Below are positions 57,211 through 64,000 of a stretch of 64,000 bases of DNA, in pieces. The notes beneath the pieces are model-generated. The model searched no databases and was not told where the DNA came from. It was given only the letters and a program-made list of their open reading frames with translations. The stretch comes from Rathayibacter iranicus NCPPB 2253 = VKM Ac-1602 (GTDB lineage Bacteria > Actinomycetota > Actinomycetes > Actinomycetales > Microbacteriaceae). The stretch covers positions 124,001 to 188,000 of the forward strand of contig NZ_QGDV01000002.1 of assembly GCF_003149025.1 (NCBI RefSeq), read 5' to 3'. A program made the translations under genes and the position numbers. Numbering within the stretch: the stretch's first letter is position 1; every line of letters starts with the position of its first letter.

Positions 57211-60200
57211 GTGACCTACCCCCTGACCCCGCCCACCCCCGATGGCTTCGAGCCCGCCGAGAATTCCGCCGATGGCCGAGGCGTGACTCCCTCGCCGCGC
57301 TTTCCCGAGATTGAGAAGCGCGTACTGGCCTATTGGAAGGCCGACGACACCTTCCAGGAGTCGATTCGTCAGCGCGAGGGCGCGCCGGAGTGGGTCTTCT
57401 ACGACGGCCCGCCCTTCGCGAATGGCCTTCCGCACTACGGGCATCTGCTCACGGGCTACGCCAAGGACGTCTTCCCGCGCTTTGAGACGATGCGCGGCAA
57501 GCAGGTGCATCGCCGCTTCGGCTGGGACACCCACGGCCTCCCGGCCGAGCTCGAGGCGGAGCGGCAGCTCGGCATCACCGACAAGTCGCAGATCGAGGAG
57601 ATGGGCGTCGCAGCGTTCAACGCGGCCGCGAAGGAGTCGGTGCTGCGCTACACGGGGGAGTGGCAGGAGTACGTTACCCGCCAGGCGCGCTGGGTCGACT
57701 TCGATGACGACTACAAGACGCTCGACCCCTCCTTCATGGAGTCGGTGATCTGGGCGTTCAAGCAGCTCTACGACAAGGGACTCGCTTACGAGGGCCACCG
57801 CGTGCTGCCCTATTGCTGGCGCGACCAGACCCCGCTCTCGAACCACGAGCTGCGGATGGACGACGACGTCTACAAGATGCGCCAGGATCAGACGGTCACC
57901 GTCACCTTCCCGCTGGTCGGCGAGACTGCGGAGGCGCTGCAGCTCACGGCAGTGCGCGCACTCGCGTGGACCACGACTCCCTGGACCCTGCCGACGAACC
58001 TTGCCCTCGCGGTCGGGCCGGACATCGAGTACGCCGTCGTGCCAGCGGGCCCGGACGGCGCTGCCGACGGGAAGGGCGAGCCGGAGGAGCGCGAACTCTC
58101 GGCCGAGTACCTCTTGGCGATCGACCAGGTCGGCGCCTACGCGAAGGATCTGGGCTATCCCGACGCCGCGTCAGCGCTGGCCGCCGTCTCGCGCACGCAC
58201 CGCGGTGCCGAACTCGAGGGGATCAGCTACGACCGCCTCTGGGACCACTACGCCGACACCGAAGCCTGGGGCACTCAGAACGCGTGGCGCATCCTCGTCG
58301 CCGACTATGTCACCACGAGCGAAGGCACCGGCATCGTGCACCAGGCCCCCGCCTACGGCGAGGACGACCAAAAGGTGTGCGAGGCGGCGGGCATCCCCGT
58401 CATCATTTCCGTCGATGACGGAGGCCGCTTCCTGCCTCAGATCGCCGAGGTCGCCGGGCTCCAGGTCTTCGAGGCGAACACGCCACTGACGCGGCTGTTG
58501 CGCGCGGAGCACCGCCTTCTCCGCCAGGCCAGCTACGAGCACTCGTATCCGCACTGCTGGCGCTGCCGCAATCCGCTGATCTATAAAGCCGTCTCCAGCT
58601 GGTTCGTCCGTGTCACGGCGATCCGGGACCGGATGGAGGAACTCAACCAGGAGATCACCTGGGTCCCGGAGAACGTCAAGGATGGCCAGTTCGGTAAGTG
58701 GCTCTCGGGCGCCCGCGACTGGTCGATCAGTCGCAACCGCTACTTCGGCTCGCCCATTCCCGTGTGGAAGAGCGATGATCCCGAGTACCCGCGCATCGAC
58801 GTCTACGGCTCGCTCGACGAGCTGGGGCGCGACTTCGGCGTGCGCCCGGAAGACCTCCACCGCCCGTACATCGACGAGCTGACCCGACCGAACCCCGACG
58901 ACCCGACCGGCCGCTCCACGATGCGCCGCATCTCGGACGTACTCGACGTGTGGTTCGACTCCGGATCGATGCCGTTCGCGCAGGTGCACTACCCGTTCGA
59001 GAACGCGGACTGGTTCGAGACTCACAATCCGGCGGACTTCATCGTCGAGTACATCGGCCAGACCCGCGGCTGGTTCTACACGCTGCACGTGCTCTCGACG
59101 GCACTCTTCGACCGCCCCGCGTTCCGCAACGTGGTCAGCCACGGCATCGTGCTCGGCAACGACGGGCAGAAAATGTCGAAGTCGCTGCGCAACTACCCCG
59201 ACGTGGCCGAGGTCTTCGATCGCGACGGCTCCGATGCGATGCGCTGGTTCTTGATGTCGAGTCCGGTTCTGCGCGGCGGCAATCTCGTGGTCACCGAGGA
59301 AGGGATCCGTGAAGGCGTCCGCCAGGTGCTCCTGCCGCTGTGGAGCACCTGGTACTTCTTCTCGCTCTACGCCAACGCCTCTGCCGAAGGAGGCTATAAG
59401 GCGACCCGGCGTACCGACTCCGAGGACGTGCTCGACCGATACCTGCTGGCGAAGACCCACGATCTCGTCACGACCGTCAGCCACCACCTCCAGGCGCTGG
59501 ACTCCACGCTCGCCGCGGCCGCGCTCCGCGACTTCTCGGATGTGCTCACCAACTGGTACGTGCGGCGCTCCCGCGACCGCTTCTGGCAGGGCGTCGACGC
59601 GGAGGGCCGCGGCTCCGAGGCGTTCGACACGCTCTACACCGTTCTCGAGACCGTGTGCCGCACGGCCGCTCCGCTCCTCCCGCTTGTCACCGAGCAGATC
59701 TGGCAGGGCCTCACCGGCGGGCGGAGCGTCCACCTGACCGACTGGCCCGAAGCGAGCGAGTTCCCCGTCGATGAGCCTCTCGTGCACGCAATGGACGCCG
59801 TGCGCGTTCTCTCGTCGACCGCCCTCTCGCTGCGCAAGAAGGCGGGACTCCGCGTACGTCTGCCGCTCGCACGCCTGACCGTCGTGGTCGCTGGTGCCGA
59901 GGAATTGGCACCGTTCGAGGCGATCCTCCGCGACGAGCTGAACGTGAAGGAGGTCTCGCTGGTGCAGCTCGTCGACTCCAGCGCCGCCGACTACGGAGTC
60001 ACGTCGCGGCTCGCGGTCAACGCGCGCGCCGCGGGTCCCCGCCTGGGTAAGGGCGTGCAGACGGTGATTAAGGCAGCAAAGGCCGGCGACTGGAGCGAGA
60101 CGGACGGCGTCGTCACCGCCGGCGGTGTCGAGTTGGTCGAGGGTGAATACGAGCTGACCCTCGAGGTCAGTGGCTCCGCTGGCGACGACCGCGCCATCGC

Positions 60201-60540
60201 GCTGCTCCCGCGCGGCGGCTTCGTGCTGCTTGACACCGCGACGACCCCCGAACTCGAAGCGGAGGGTCTCGCTCGTGACCTCATCCGCGCCGTGCAGGAT
60301 GCCCGCAAGGCGGCAGGCCTTGAAGTCAGCGACCGGATCGTGCTGGAGATCGTGCTCGACGAGCCGAGTCTGCACGCGCTCGAGCCGCACGCGCTGTGGA
60401 TCGCAGAGGAGACCCTCGCGACTGGCTGTGGCTTCACTCCGCTGACCGTGGCGCTGGAGGGTGGAGAGGGTGCGATCACCTTCGGCCCGGCCGGCACCGC
60501 CATCATCCGCATCGAGAAGATCGAGGCCGCCGATGTCTGA
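57211..60540 (+). CDS. ileS: Isoleucyl-tRNA synthetase
   Basis: IleS charges tRNA-Ile and edits valine. The 1109-residue class I enzyme is the long, eukaryote-like type. HIGH appears as [19 protein letters not shown] (about 72), KMSKS as [14 protein letters not shown] (about 652), with an editing domain, a HCWRCRNPL zinc-like knuckle near 450 and long C-terminal domains. GTG 57211 has AGGAG eight bases upstream, which the T-box is expected to control. folC starts eight bases before its stop. Confidence 0.97.
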   Translation: MTYPLTPPTPDGFEPAENSADGRGVTPSPRFPEIEKRVLAYWKADDTFQESIRQREGAPEWVFYDGPPFANGLPHYGHLLTGYAKDVFPRFETMRGKQVHRRFGWDTHGLPAELEAERQLGITDKSQIEEMGVAAFNAAAKESVLRYTGEWQEYVTRQARWVDFDDDYKTLDPSFMESVIWAFKQLYDKGLAYEGHRVLPYCWRDQTPLSNHELRMDDDVYKMRQDQTVTVTFPLVGETAEALQLTAVRALAWTTTPWTLPTNLALAVGPDIEYAVVPAGPDGAADGKGEPEERELSAEYLLAIDQVGAYAKDLGYPDAASALAAVSRTHRGAELEGISYDRLWDHYADTEAWGTQNAWRILVADYVTTSEGTGIVHQAPAYGEDDQKVCEAAGIPVIISVDDGGRFLPQIAEVAGLQVFEANTPLTRLLRAEHRLLRQASYEHSYPHCWRCRNPLIYKAVSSWFVRVTAIRDRMEELNQEITWVPENVKDGQFGKWLSGARDWSISRNRYFGSPIPVWKSDDPEYPRIDVYGSLDELGRDFGVRPEDLHRPYIDELTRPNPDDPTGRSTMRRISDVLDVWFDSGSMPFAQVHYPFENADWFETHNPADFIVEYIGQTRGWFYTLHVLSTALFDRPAFRNVVSHGIVLGNDGQKMSKSLRNYPDVAEVFDRDGSDAMRWFLMSSPVLRGGNLVVTEEGIREGVRQVLLPLWSTWYFFSLYANASAEGGYKATRRTDSEDVLDRYLLAKTHDLVTTVSHHLQALDSTLAAAALRDFSDVLTNWYVRRSRDRFWQGVDAEGRGSEAFDTLYTVLETVCRTAAPLLPLVTEQIWQGLTGGRSVHLTDWPEASEFPVDEPLVHAMDAVRVLSSTALSLRKKAGLRVRLPLARLTVVVAGAEELAPFEAILRDELNVKEVSLVQLVDSSAADYGVTSRLAVNARAAGPRLGKGVQTVIKAAKAGDWSETDGVVTAGGVELVEGEYELTLEVSGSAGDDRAIALLPRGGFVLLDTATTPELEAEGLARDLIRAVQDARKAAGLEVSDRIVLEIVLDEPSLHALEPHALWIAEETLATGCGFTPLTVALEGGEGAITFGPAGTAIIRIEKIEAADV

Positions 60541-61900
60541 TCCGCTCGACAACGACGAGCGTGCGGCCGCGGATGCTGTTTACGCGGCGCTCCTGGCGCG
60601 GCTCGGCGAGGCGAGCATCCGCCCGCGACTGGCGCCGACCCGCCGGGCAGTCGAGATCCTCGGCGATCCGCAGCGGGCTTACCCGATCATTCAGGTCGCG
60701 GGCACCAACGGGAAGACCTCGACCAGCCGGATGATCGAGAGCCTTCTGCGCGCCCACGGGCTGCGGGTCGGGCTGTTCACCAGCCCGCACCTGGAGCGCG
60801 TCAACGAGCGGATAGTCCTCGACGGAGAACCGATCTCGGACCGCAGCCTCGCGGAGAACTGGCAGGACGTCGAGCCCTACCTCCGGATGACCGACGTCGA
60901 ACTCGCGGAGCAGGGCGAGGCGCCGCTCTCGTACTTCGAGGCGCTGACGGTGCTCGCCTACGCGGCCTTCGCCGATGCCCCTGTCGATGTCGCCGTGATC
61001 GAGGTCGGGATGGGCGGTGAATGGGACTCGACGAACGTCGCCGACGCTCAGGTAGCCGTCTTCACTCCGATTGCCCTCGACCACACCACTCGCCTCGGCT
61101 CCACGATCGAAGAGATCGCGCGGACCAAGTCGGGCATCGTGAAGCCGCTCGCGTCCGTCGTCTCGGCGAGGCAGGTCCCCGAGGCGGAGGCGGTGCTGCG
61201 CCATGCGGCTGAGGTGACCGAGTCCTCTTTGGTCTTCGAGGGCGCGGAGTTCGACGTCGAATCGACAACCGTTGCCGTCGGCGGTCAAGTCGTGACCATC
61301 CGTGGCCTCGTCAGCACCTACGAGCAGCTGTTGCTGCCGTTCTTCGGCGACCATCAGGCCGAGAATGCGGCGGTCGCCGTCGCGGCGGTCGAAACCTTCC
61401 TTGGCGGAGGCACGCAAGAGCTGACCGGCGACGTGCTCGACGAGGGCTTTGCGGCCGCCACCTCGCCCGGACGGCTGCAGGTGGTGGGCCTCGCGCCGCG
61501 CACTCTCGTCGATGCAGCGCACAACCCACATGGCGCTGCCTCCCTCGCCGCCGCGCTCGGTCGCTACTTCGACTTCGACCGGGTGACCGCCGTGCTCGGC
61601 GTGTTGGCCGAGAAGGATGCTGCGGGGATCCTCCGCGCGCTGCTGCCGGTGGTCGACGAGCTGATCGTCACGACGGCGCCCAGCGAGCGCGCTCTGCCCG
61701 CCGCCGACCTCGCGGCCCTTGCGCGGACGATCTTCCCGAAGGAGGCGGTTCGCGTGGCCGAGGACCCGCACGGCGCGCTCACCGCCGCTCGCGTCCTCGC
61801 GTCTCGTACCGACAAGGGCGCACTGCTGGTCACCGGCTCCATCACGCTCGTCGGTCGTACGATCACCATCGCCCGCGACGAGAAGTGGCTGGGGTCGTGA
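60533..61900 (+). CDS. folC: Folylpolyglutamate/dihydrofolate synthase FolC
   Basis: FolC adds glutamate to folates (and to dihydropteroate in the bifunctional version) with ATP. The 455-residue protein has the P-loop [16 protein letters not shown] (about 57-72), [26 protein letters not shown], and the terminal domain with [18 protein letters not shown]. It overlaps ileS by eight bases and DUF4233 by four (GTGA). Confidence 0.95.
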   Translation: MSDPLDNDERAAADAVYAALLARLGEASIRPRLAPTRRAVEILGDPQRAYPIIQVAGTNGKTSTSRMIESLLRAHGLRVGLFTSPHLERVNERIVLDGEPISDRSLAENWQDVEPYLRMTDVELAEQGEAPLSYFEALTVLAYAAFADAPVDVAVIEVGMGGEWDSTNVADAQVAVFTPIALDHTTRLGSTIEEIARTKSGIVKPLASVVSARQVPEAEAVLRHAAEVTESSLVFEGAEFDVESTTVAVGGQVVTIRGLVSTYEQLLLPFFGDHQAENAAVAVAAVETFLGGGTQELTGDVLDEGFAAATSPGRLQVVGLAPRTLVDAAHNPHGAASLAAALGRYFDFDRVTAVLGVLAEKDAAGILRALLPVVDELIVTTAPSERALPAADLAALARTIFPKEAVRVAEDPHGALTAARVLASRTDKGALLVTGSITLVGRTITIARDEKWLGS

Positions 61901-62295
61901 GGGCCGGACGTTCTCGCCGCACACGGACCGTGCGCGAGAGCCTCGGCTCGATCGTGCTTGGCTTCGAGGCGGTCATCGTTTTCCTCGCGACGCTCGTCGC
62001 CTTTGGGCTCAAGGTCGCTGATCCGGTGGTCGTGCTGGTCGCAGGAGCTGTGCTCTGCCTCGCGCTGGTCGCTGCCGTGGGCCTGCTGAACCGCCCGATC
62101 GGGTTCCGCGTCGGCTGGGTGCTCCAGTTCGTTATCGTGGCCTCGGGCCTGCTGGTCCCGATCATGTACGTCATCGGCGCCGCCTTCGTGGCGCTGTGGA
62201 CGTACTGCATGGTGACCGGCACCCGCCTCGACGCACAGACCCACCGAGCCGCGCAGCCCGCCGATCCCACCGATCCCACCGAAGGAGAACGCTGA
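61897..62295 (+). CDS. DUF4233 membrane protein
   Basis: The 132-residue protein starts with GTG at 61897 in the folC stop overlap. It has four hydrophobic segments (SIVLGFEAVIVFLATLVAFG, VVLVAGAVLCLALVAAVGLL, VGWVLQFVIVASGLLVPIM, VIGAAFVALWTYCMV) and a Pro/Ala tail. DUF4233 proteins sit between folC and ndk in many actinobacteria. Function is unknown. Confidence 0.85.
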   Translation: MRAGRSRRTRTVRESLGSIVLGFEAVIVFLATLVAFGLKVADPVVVLVAGAVLCLALVAAVGLLNRPIGFRVGWVLQFVIVASGLLVPIMYVIGAAFVALWTYCMVTGTRLDAQTHRAAQPADPTDPTEGER

Positions 62296-62298
62296 ATC

Positions 62299-62715
62299 AT
62301 GGCAACTCAGGAGACTCTCGTCCTCGTCAAGCCCGACGGCGTCGCCCGCAACCTCACCGGCGAGATCCTCCGCCGCATCGAGGCGAAGGGCTACTCTCTC
62401 ATCGACGTCAAGCTTGTCGAGGCCGACCGCGGGCTGCTTTCCGCCCACTACGCCGAGCACGAGGGCAAGCCGTTCTACGAGCCCCTTGTGGAGTTCATGG
62501 AGAGCGGACCGATCGTCGCCCTCCGCATCGCTGGCGACCGCGTTATCGAAGGCTTCCGCGCCCTCGCCGGAACCACCGACCCCACCACAGCCGCACCGGG
62601 CACGATCCGCGGCGACCTGGGACGCGACTGGGGTCTCAAGGTTCAACAGAATCTCGTGCACGGCTCCGACTCCGAGGAGTCCGCCGCTCGCGAACTCGCG
62701 CTGTGGTTCGCCTGA
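62299..62715 (+). CDS. ndk: Nucleoside-diphosphate kinase
   Basis: Ndk transfers the gamma-phosphate between nucleoside triphosphates. The 138-residue protein has the ETLVLVKPDGVARNL start, the GSDSEESAARELALWF end and catalytic His121 in NLVHGSDS. It follows DUF4233 by three bases. Confidence 0.97.
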   Translation: MATQETLVLVKPDGVARNLTGEILRRIEAKGYSLIDVKLVEADRGLLSAHYAEHEGKPFYEPLVEFMESGPIVALRIAGDRVIEGFRALAGTTDPTTAAPGTIRGDLGRDWGLKVQQNLVHGSDSEESAARELALWFA

Positions 62716-62739
62716 GCATTGTGATGGGGGCACGCCCGA

Positions 62740-62765
62740 GCGTTGTGGTCGGGCGTTGTGGTCGG
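62740..62765 (+). repeat. 13-bp tandem direct repeat
   Basis: GCGTTGTGGTCGG occurs exactly twice in the gap between ndk and the VKOR gene. A looser related copy (GCATTGTGATGGG) is at 62716. Confidence 0.8.
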
Positions 62766-62813
62766 GCTGGGCGTGGCTGGCCCGAGGCGATCCGCTTGCC
62801 GCGACGGCCTCCG

Positions 62814-63431
62814 TCACAGGTAGGCGAGCACGTCCAGCCGCACCTGCGCCAGCACGGCGATGAGCAGGTAGCAGAGCAGGGTGAGGAACGGGGTCCAGCC
62901 GTACGCCGCGCGCGCGACGCGGCGGATCTTTGAGGGAACCGGGTAGACGCCCTCGCGGAGATTGCGCAAGGTCACGAGCCAAAAGCCGGGAATGACGACT
63001 GCCCACGTGAGCATGCACCAGGGGCACAGCGTCCCGAGAGCGTAGATGCTCGTTGCGACGAGCCAGCCGACGAAAACGAGCGCCAGAACGAAGCCGGCGT
63101 TAAATAGCGCCCAGAACCATCGGTCGAACCGCGCGCCCGCGAGCAGACCTGCCCCCACGACGATGGGCGCGATCCACGCGGCGAGCCCGATCAGCGGATT
63201 CGGGAAGCCGAAGATCGCGCCCTGCGTGGAGTTCAGATTCGCGCTGCACTGCACGAGGAGGCTGAAGTCGCAGCCAAGGCTCGCCTCAGGGGTCGCGAGG
63301 GCGGTGAACTTGTCGTTCGTGAGGGCGAATGCGGCGGTCCAGCCGATGATGCCCAGCGCGATCAGCAGGACGGCGAAAACGACCGGACGGTGCTGGGTGG
63401 GGGTGCCGTGCACCCCAGAATCGCTGGACAC
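62814..63431 (-). CDS. Vitamin K epoxide reductase (VKOR) family protein
   Basis: VKOR reoxidises DsbA-like partners using menaquinone, supporting disulfide formation outside the membrane. The 205-residue protein has about four or five hydrophobic helices, loop cysteines Cys54 and Cys62, and the active pair Cys136-Pro-Trp-Cys139. It has no fused thioredoxin domain. Its partner DsbA is not adjacent. Confidence 0.93.
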   Translation of the reverse strand: MSSDSGVHGTPTQHRPVVFAVLLIALGIIGWTAAFALTNDKFTALATPEASLGCDFSLLVQCSANLNSTQGAIFGFPNPLIGLAAWIAPIVVGAGLLAGARFDRWFWALFNAGFVLALVFVGWLVATSIYALGTLCPWCMLTWAVVIPGFWLVTLRNLREGVYPVPSKIRRVARAAYGWTPFLTLLCYLLIAVLAQVRLDVLAYL

Positions 63432-63802
63432 CGGGGGATTATGACATGCGCCGGATCAGCGCCTCTGGGAATGCGTGCGATAATCGGAGCCGTCGGTCCG
63501 GGAGACCCCGCATCGACGCGAAGAAGATTTACCGGGCGAGTACCGGGCCACAGGAGATCGACAGCGTTCCGCGAATGGACGCGCCCGGTCTCCGCTCGAC
63601 CGAGAGACGACCGCTGGTCGCACGACGGTGGAGTACGTGTCGGATAGTCAGTTCCGAGAGTGAAGCTGCACCCGGAGTCTGCGCCACGTGAGCGATGGGA
63701 CCGGGGGAGCGGAAGGATTCGCGACGGGCCGAGGCCCCTCGCACGAGAGAAGCATCCGGGGAATCGGCGCGGCGAACGACCCGGCCGAGGAGTGCACCAG
63801 GA
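63432..63802. other. Leader/promoter region of the probable rne gene
   Basis: No gene is supported in these 371 bases. The end holds GAGGAG (63787-63792) about ten bases before ATG 63803. The region must hold the divergent promoters of the VKOR gene and the probable RNase gene. No hexamers were convincing. Confidence 0.5.
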
Positions 63803-64000
63803 ATGGTGGAAGACAACAGCACGAGCGGATCCGATCCGGACCGCGACGAGCCCCGCAGCGGGGCCAGAAAGATCAGCCGCCTCTTCGGTGGCCGCCGGAT
63901 GACCCGGCGGACCGAGTCGAGCGCGCCAGCGACAGGGGAGACCATCATCGATAGCACCGAGACCGACCAGACCGGCAACGACGAGACCGGGCGGGCGGAG
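63803..64000 (+). CDS. rne: N-terminus of a probable ribonuclease E/G (partial)
   Basis: An open frame of 66 codons starts at ATG 63803 and runs off the end. The visible product is charged and disordered: MVEDNSTSGSDPDRDEPRSG, then ARKISRLFGGRRMTRRTESS, then Thr/Asp/Glu-rich sequence. Actinobacterial RNase E/G proteins begin with such a tail before the S1 domain, and in relatives rne follows the ndk region, so rne is likely. No catalytic part is seen. Confidence 0.5.
   Translation, partial: MVEDNSTSGSDPDRDEPRSGARKISRLFGGRRMTRRTESSAPATGETIIDSTETDQTGNDETGRAE

Noticed and set aside
58171-60552. 793-codon open frame opposite ileS
   Set aside because: It is a shadow of ileS in a high-GC genome; no domain is recognised.

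Overview
The window is a 64 kb stretch of high-GC chromosome. Gene order and protein features point to an actinobacterium of the Microbacteriaceae type (Rathayibacter/Leifsonia/Clavibacter relatives); this placement is inferred and was not searched. Supporting signs are the order ligA-gatCAB, the order ndk/folC/ileS/valS/clpX/clpP2/clpP1/tig/nei/rpiB/mycothiol-type DsbA/pepN/glbO (which I recall as resembling the corresponding Mycobacterium tuberculosis segment), an oligoribonuclease gene, paired ClpP1P2, and tRNA genes that encode CCA. Almost all of it is core chromosome with dense coding and many ATGA/GTGA stop-start overlaps. No prophage, insertion sequence, CRISPR array or rRNA operon was seen.

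Layout. 1-5.9 kb: end of an upstream gene, ligA, then the gatCAB amidotransferase operon. 6-12.6 kb: a PspC-like small membrane protein, a Gly/Asp-rich membrane protein, an acyl-CoA synthetase, an NAD(P)-binding protein, a DinB-fold enzyme, DNA polymerase IV and a membrane-anchored EEP-family protein. 12.6-17.1 kb: a GerW/YtfJ-like protein, a TPP riboswitch and the ykoEDC thiamine-type ECF transporter with an overlapping P-loop kinase gene. 17.1-18.6 kb: metallopeptidase, tRNA-His, orn and a small membrane protein. 18.9-22.6 kb: a large acyltransferase/SGNH protein followed by the least gene-dense stretch, with a short-chain dehydrogenase remnant, a tandem repeat, tRNA-Arg, a 36-codon membrane peptide and a perfect 42-nt palindrome. 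22.6-29.3 kb: a membrane protein, aldo/keto reductase, msrA, a second-type SSB, a lipoprotein and a secreted cell-wall-binding-repeat protein. 29.5-33.7 kb: ettA, two thioesterases, an unknown protein and a truncated haemoglobin coupled to an MscS channel. 35-37.2 kb: prpB and prpC without an adjacent prpD. 37-46.8 kb: pepN, DsbA-like protein, rpiB, nei, amidohydrolase, dps, a two-component system and a gamma-carbonic anhydrase. 46.8-52 kb: tRNA-Gly, tRNA-Pro, tig, clpP1, clpP2, clpX. 52-64 kb: BenE-like transporter, valS, TetR regulator, T-box plus ileS, folC, DUF4233, ndk, VKOR, and the first 66 codons of a probable RNase E/G.

How the parts work together. Translation quality and charging are served by gatCAB, valS, ileS (with a translational T-box), tRNAs and ettA. 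Protein quality control is served by tig-clpP1P2-clpX, pepN, msrA and the thiol-redox proteins. Nucleic-acid maintenance is served by ligA, dinB, nei, orn, ssb and the probable rne. Two RNA regulators stand out. A TPP riboswitch has a hairpin that would hide the ykoE ribosome-binding site and a mutually exclusive pairing that could release it. An ileS leader carries the T-box motif and an ATC triplet in the loop of a very short first stem. No wholly new system was found; the most unusual observations are these two leaders, the tandem start-codon duplication before dinB, the repeat-expanded clpP2 terminator and the degenerate tRNA-Arg region.
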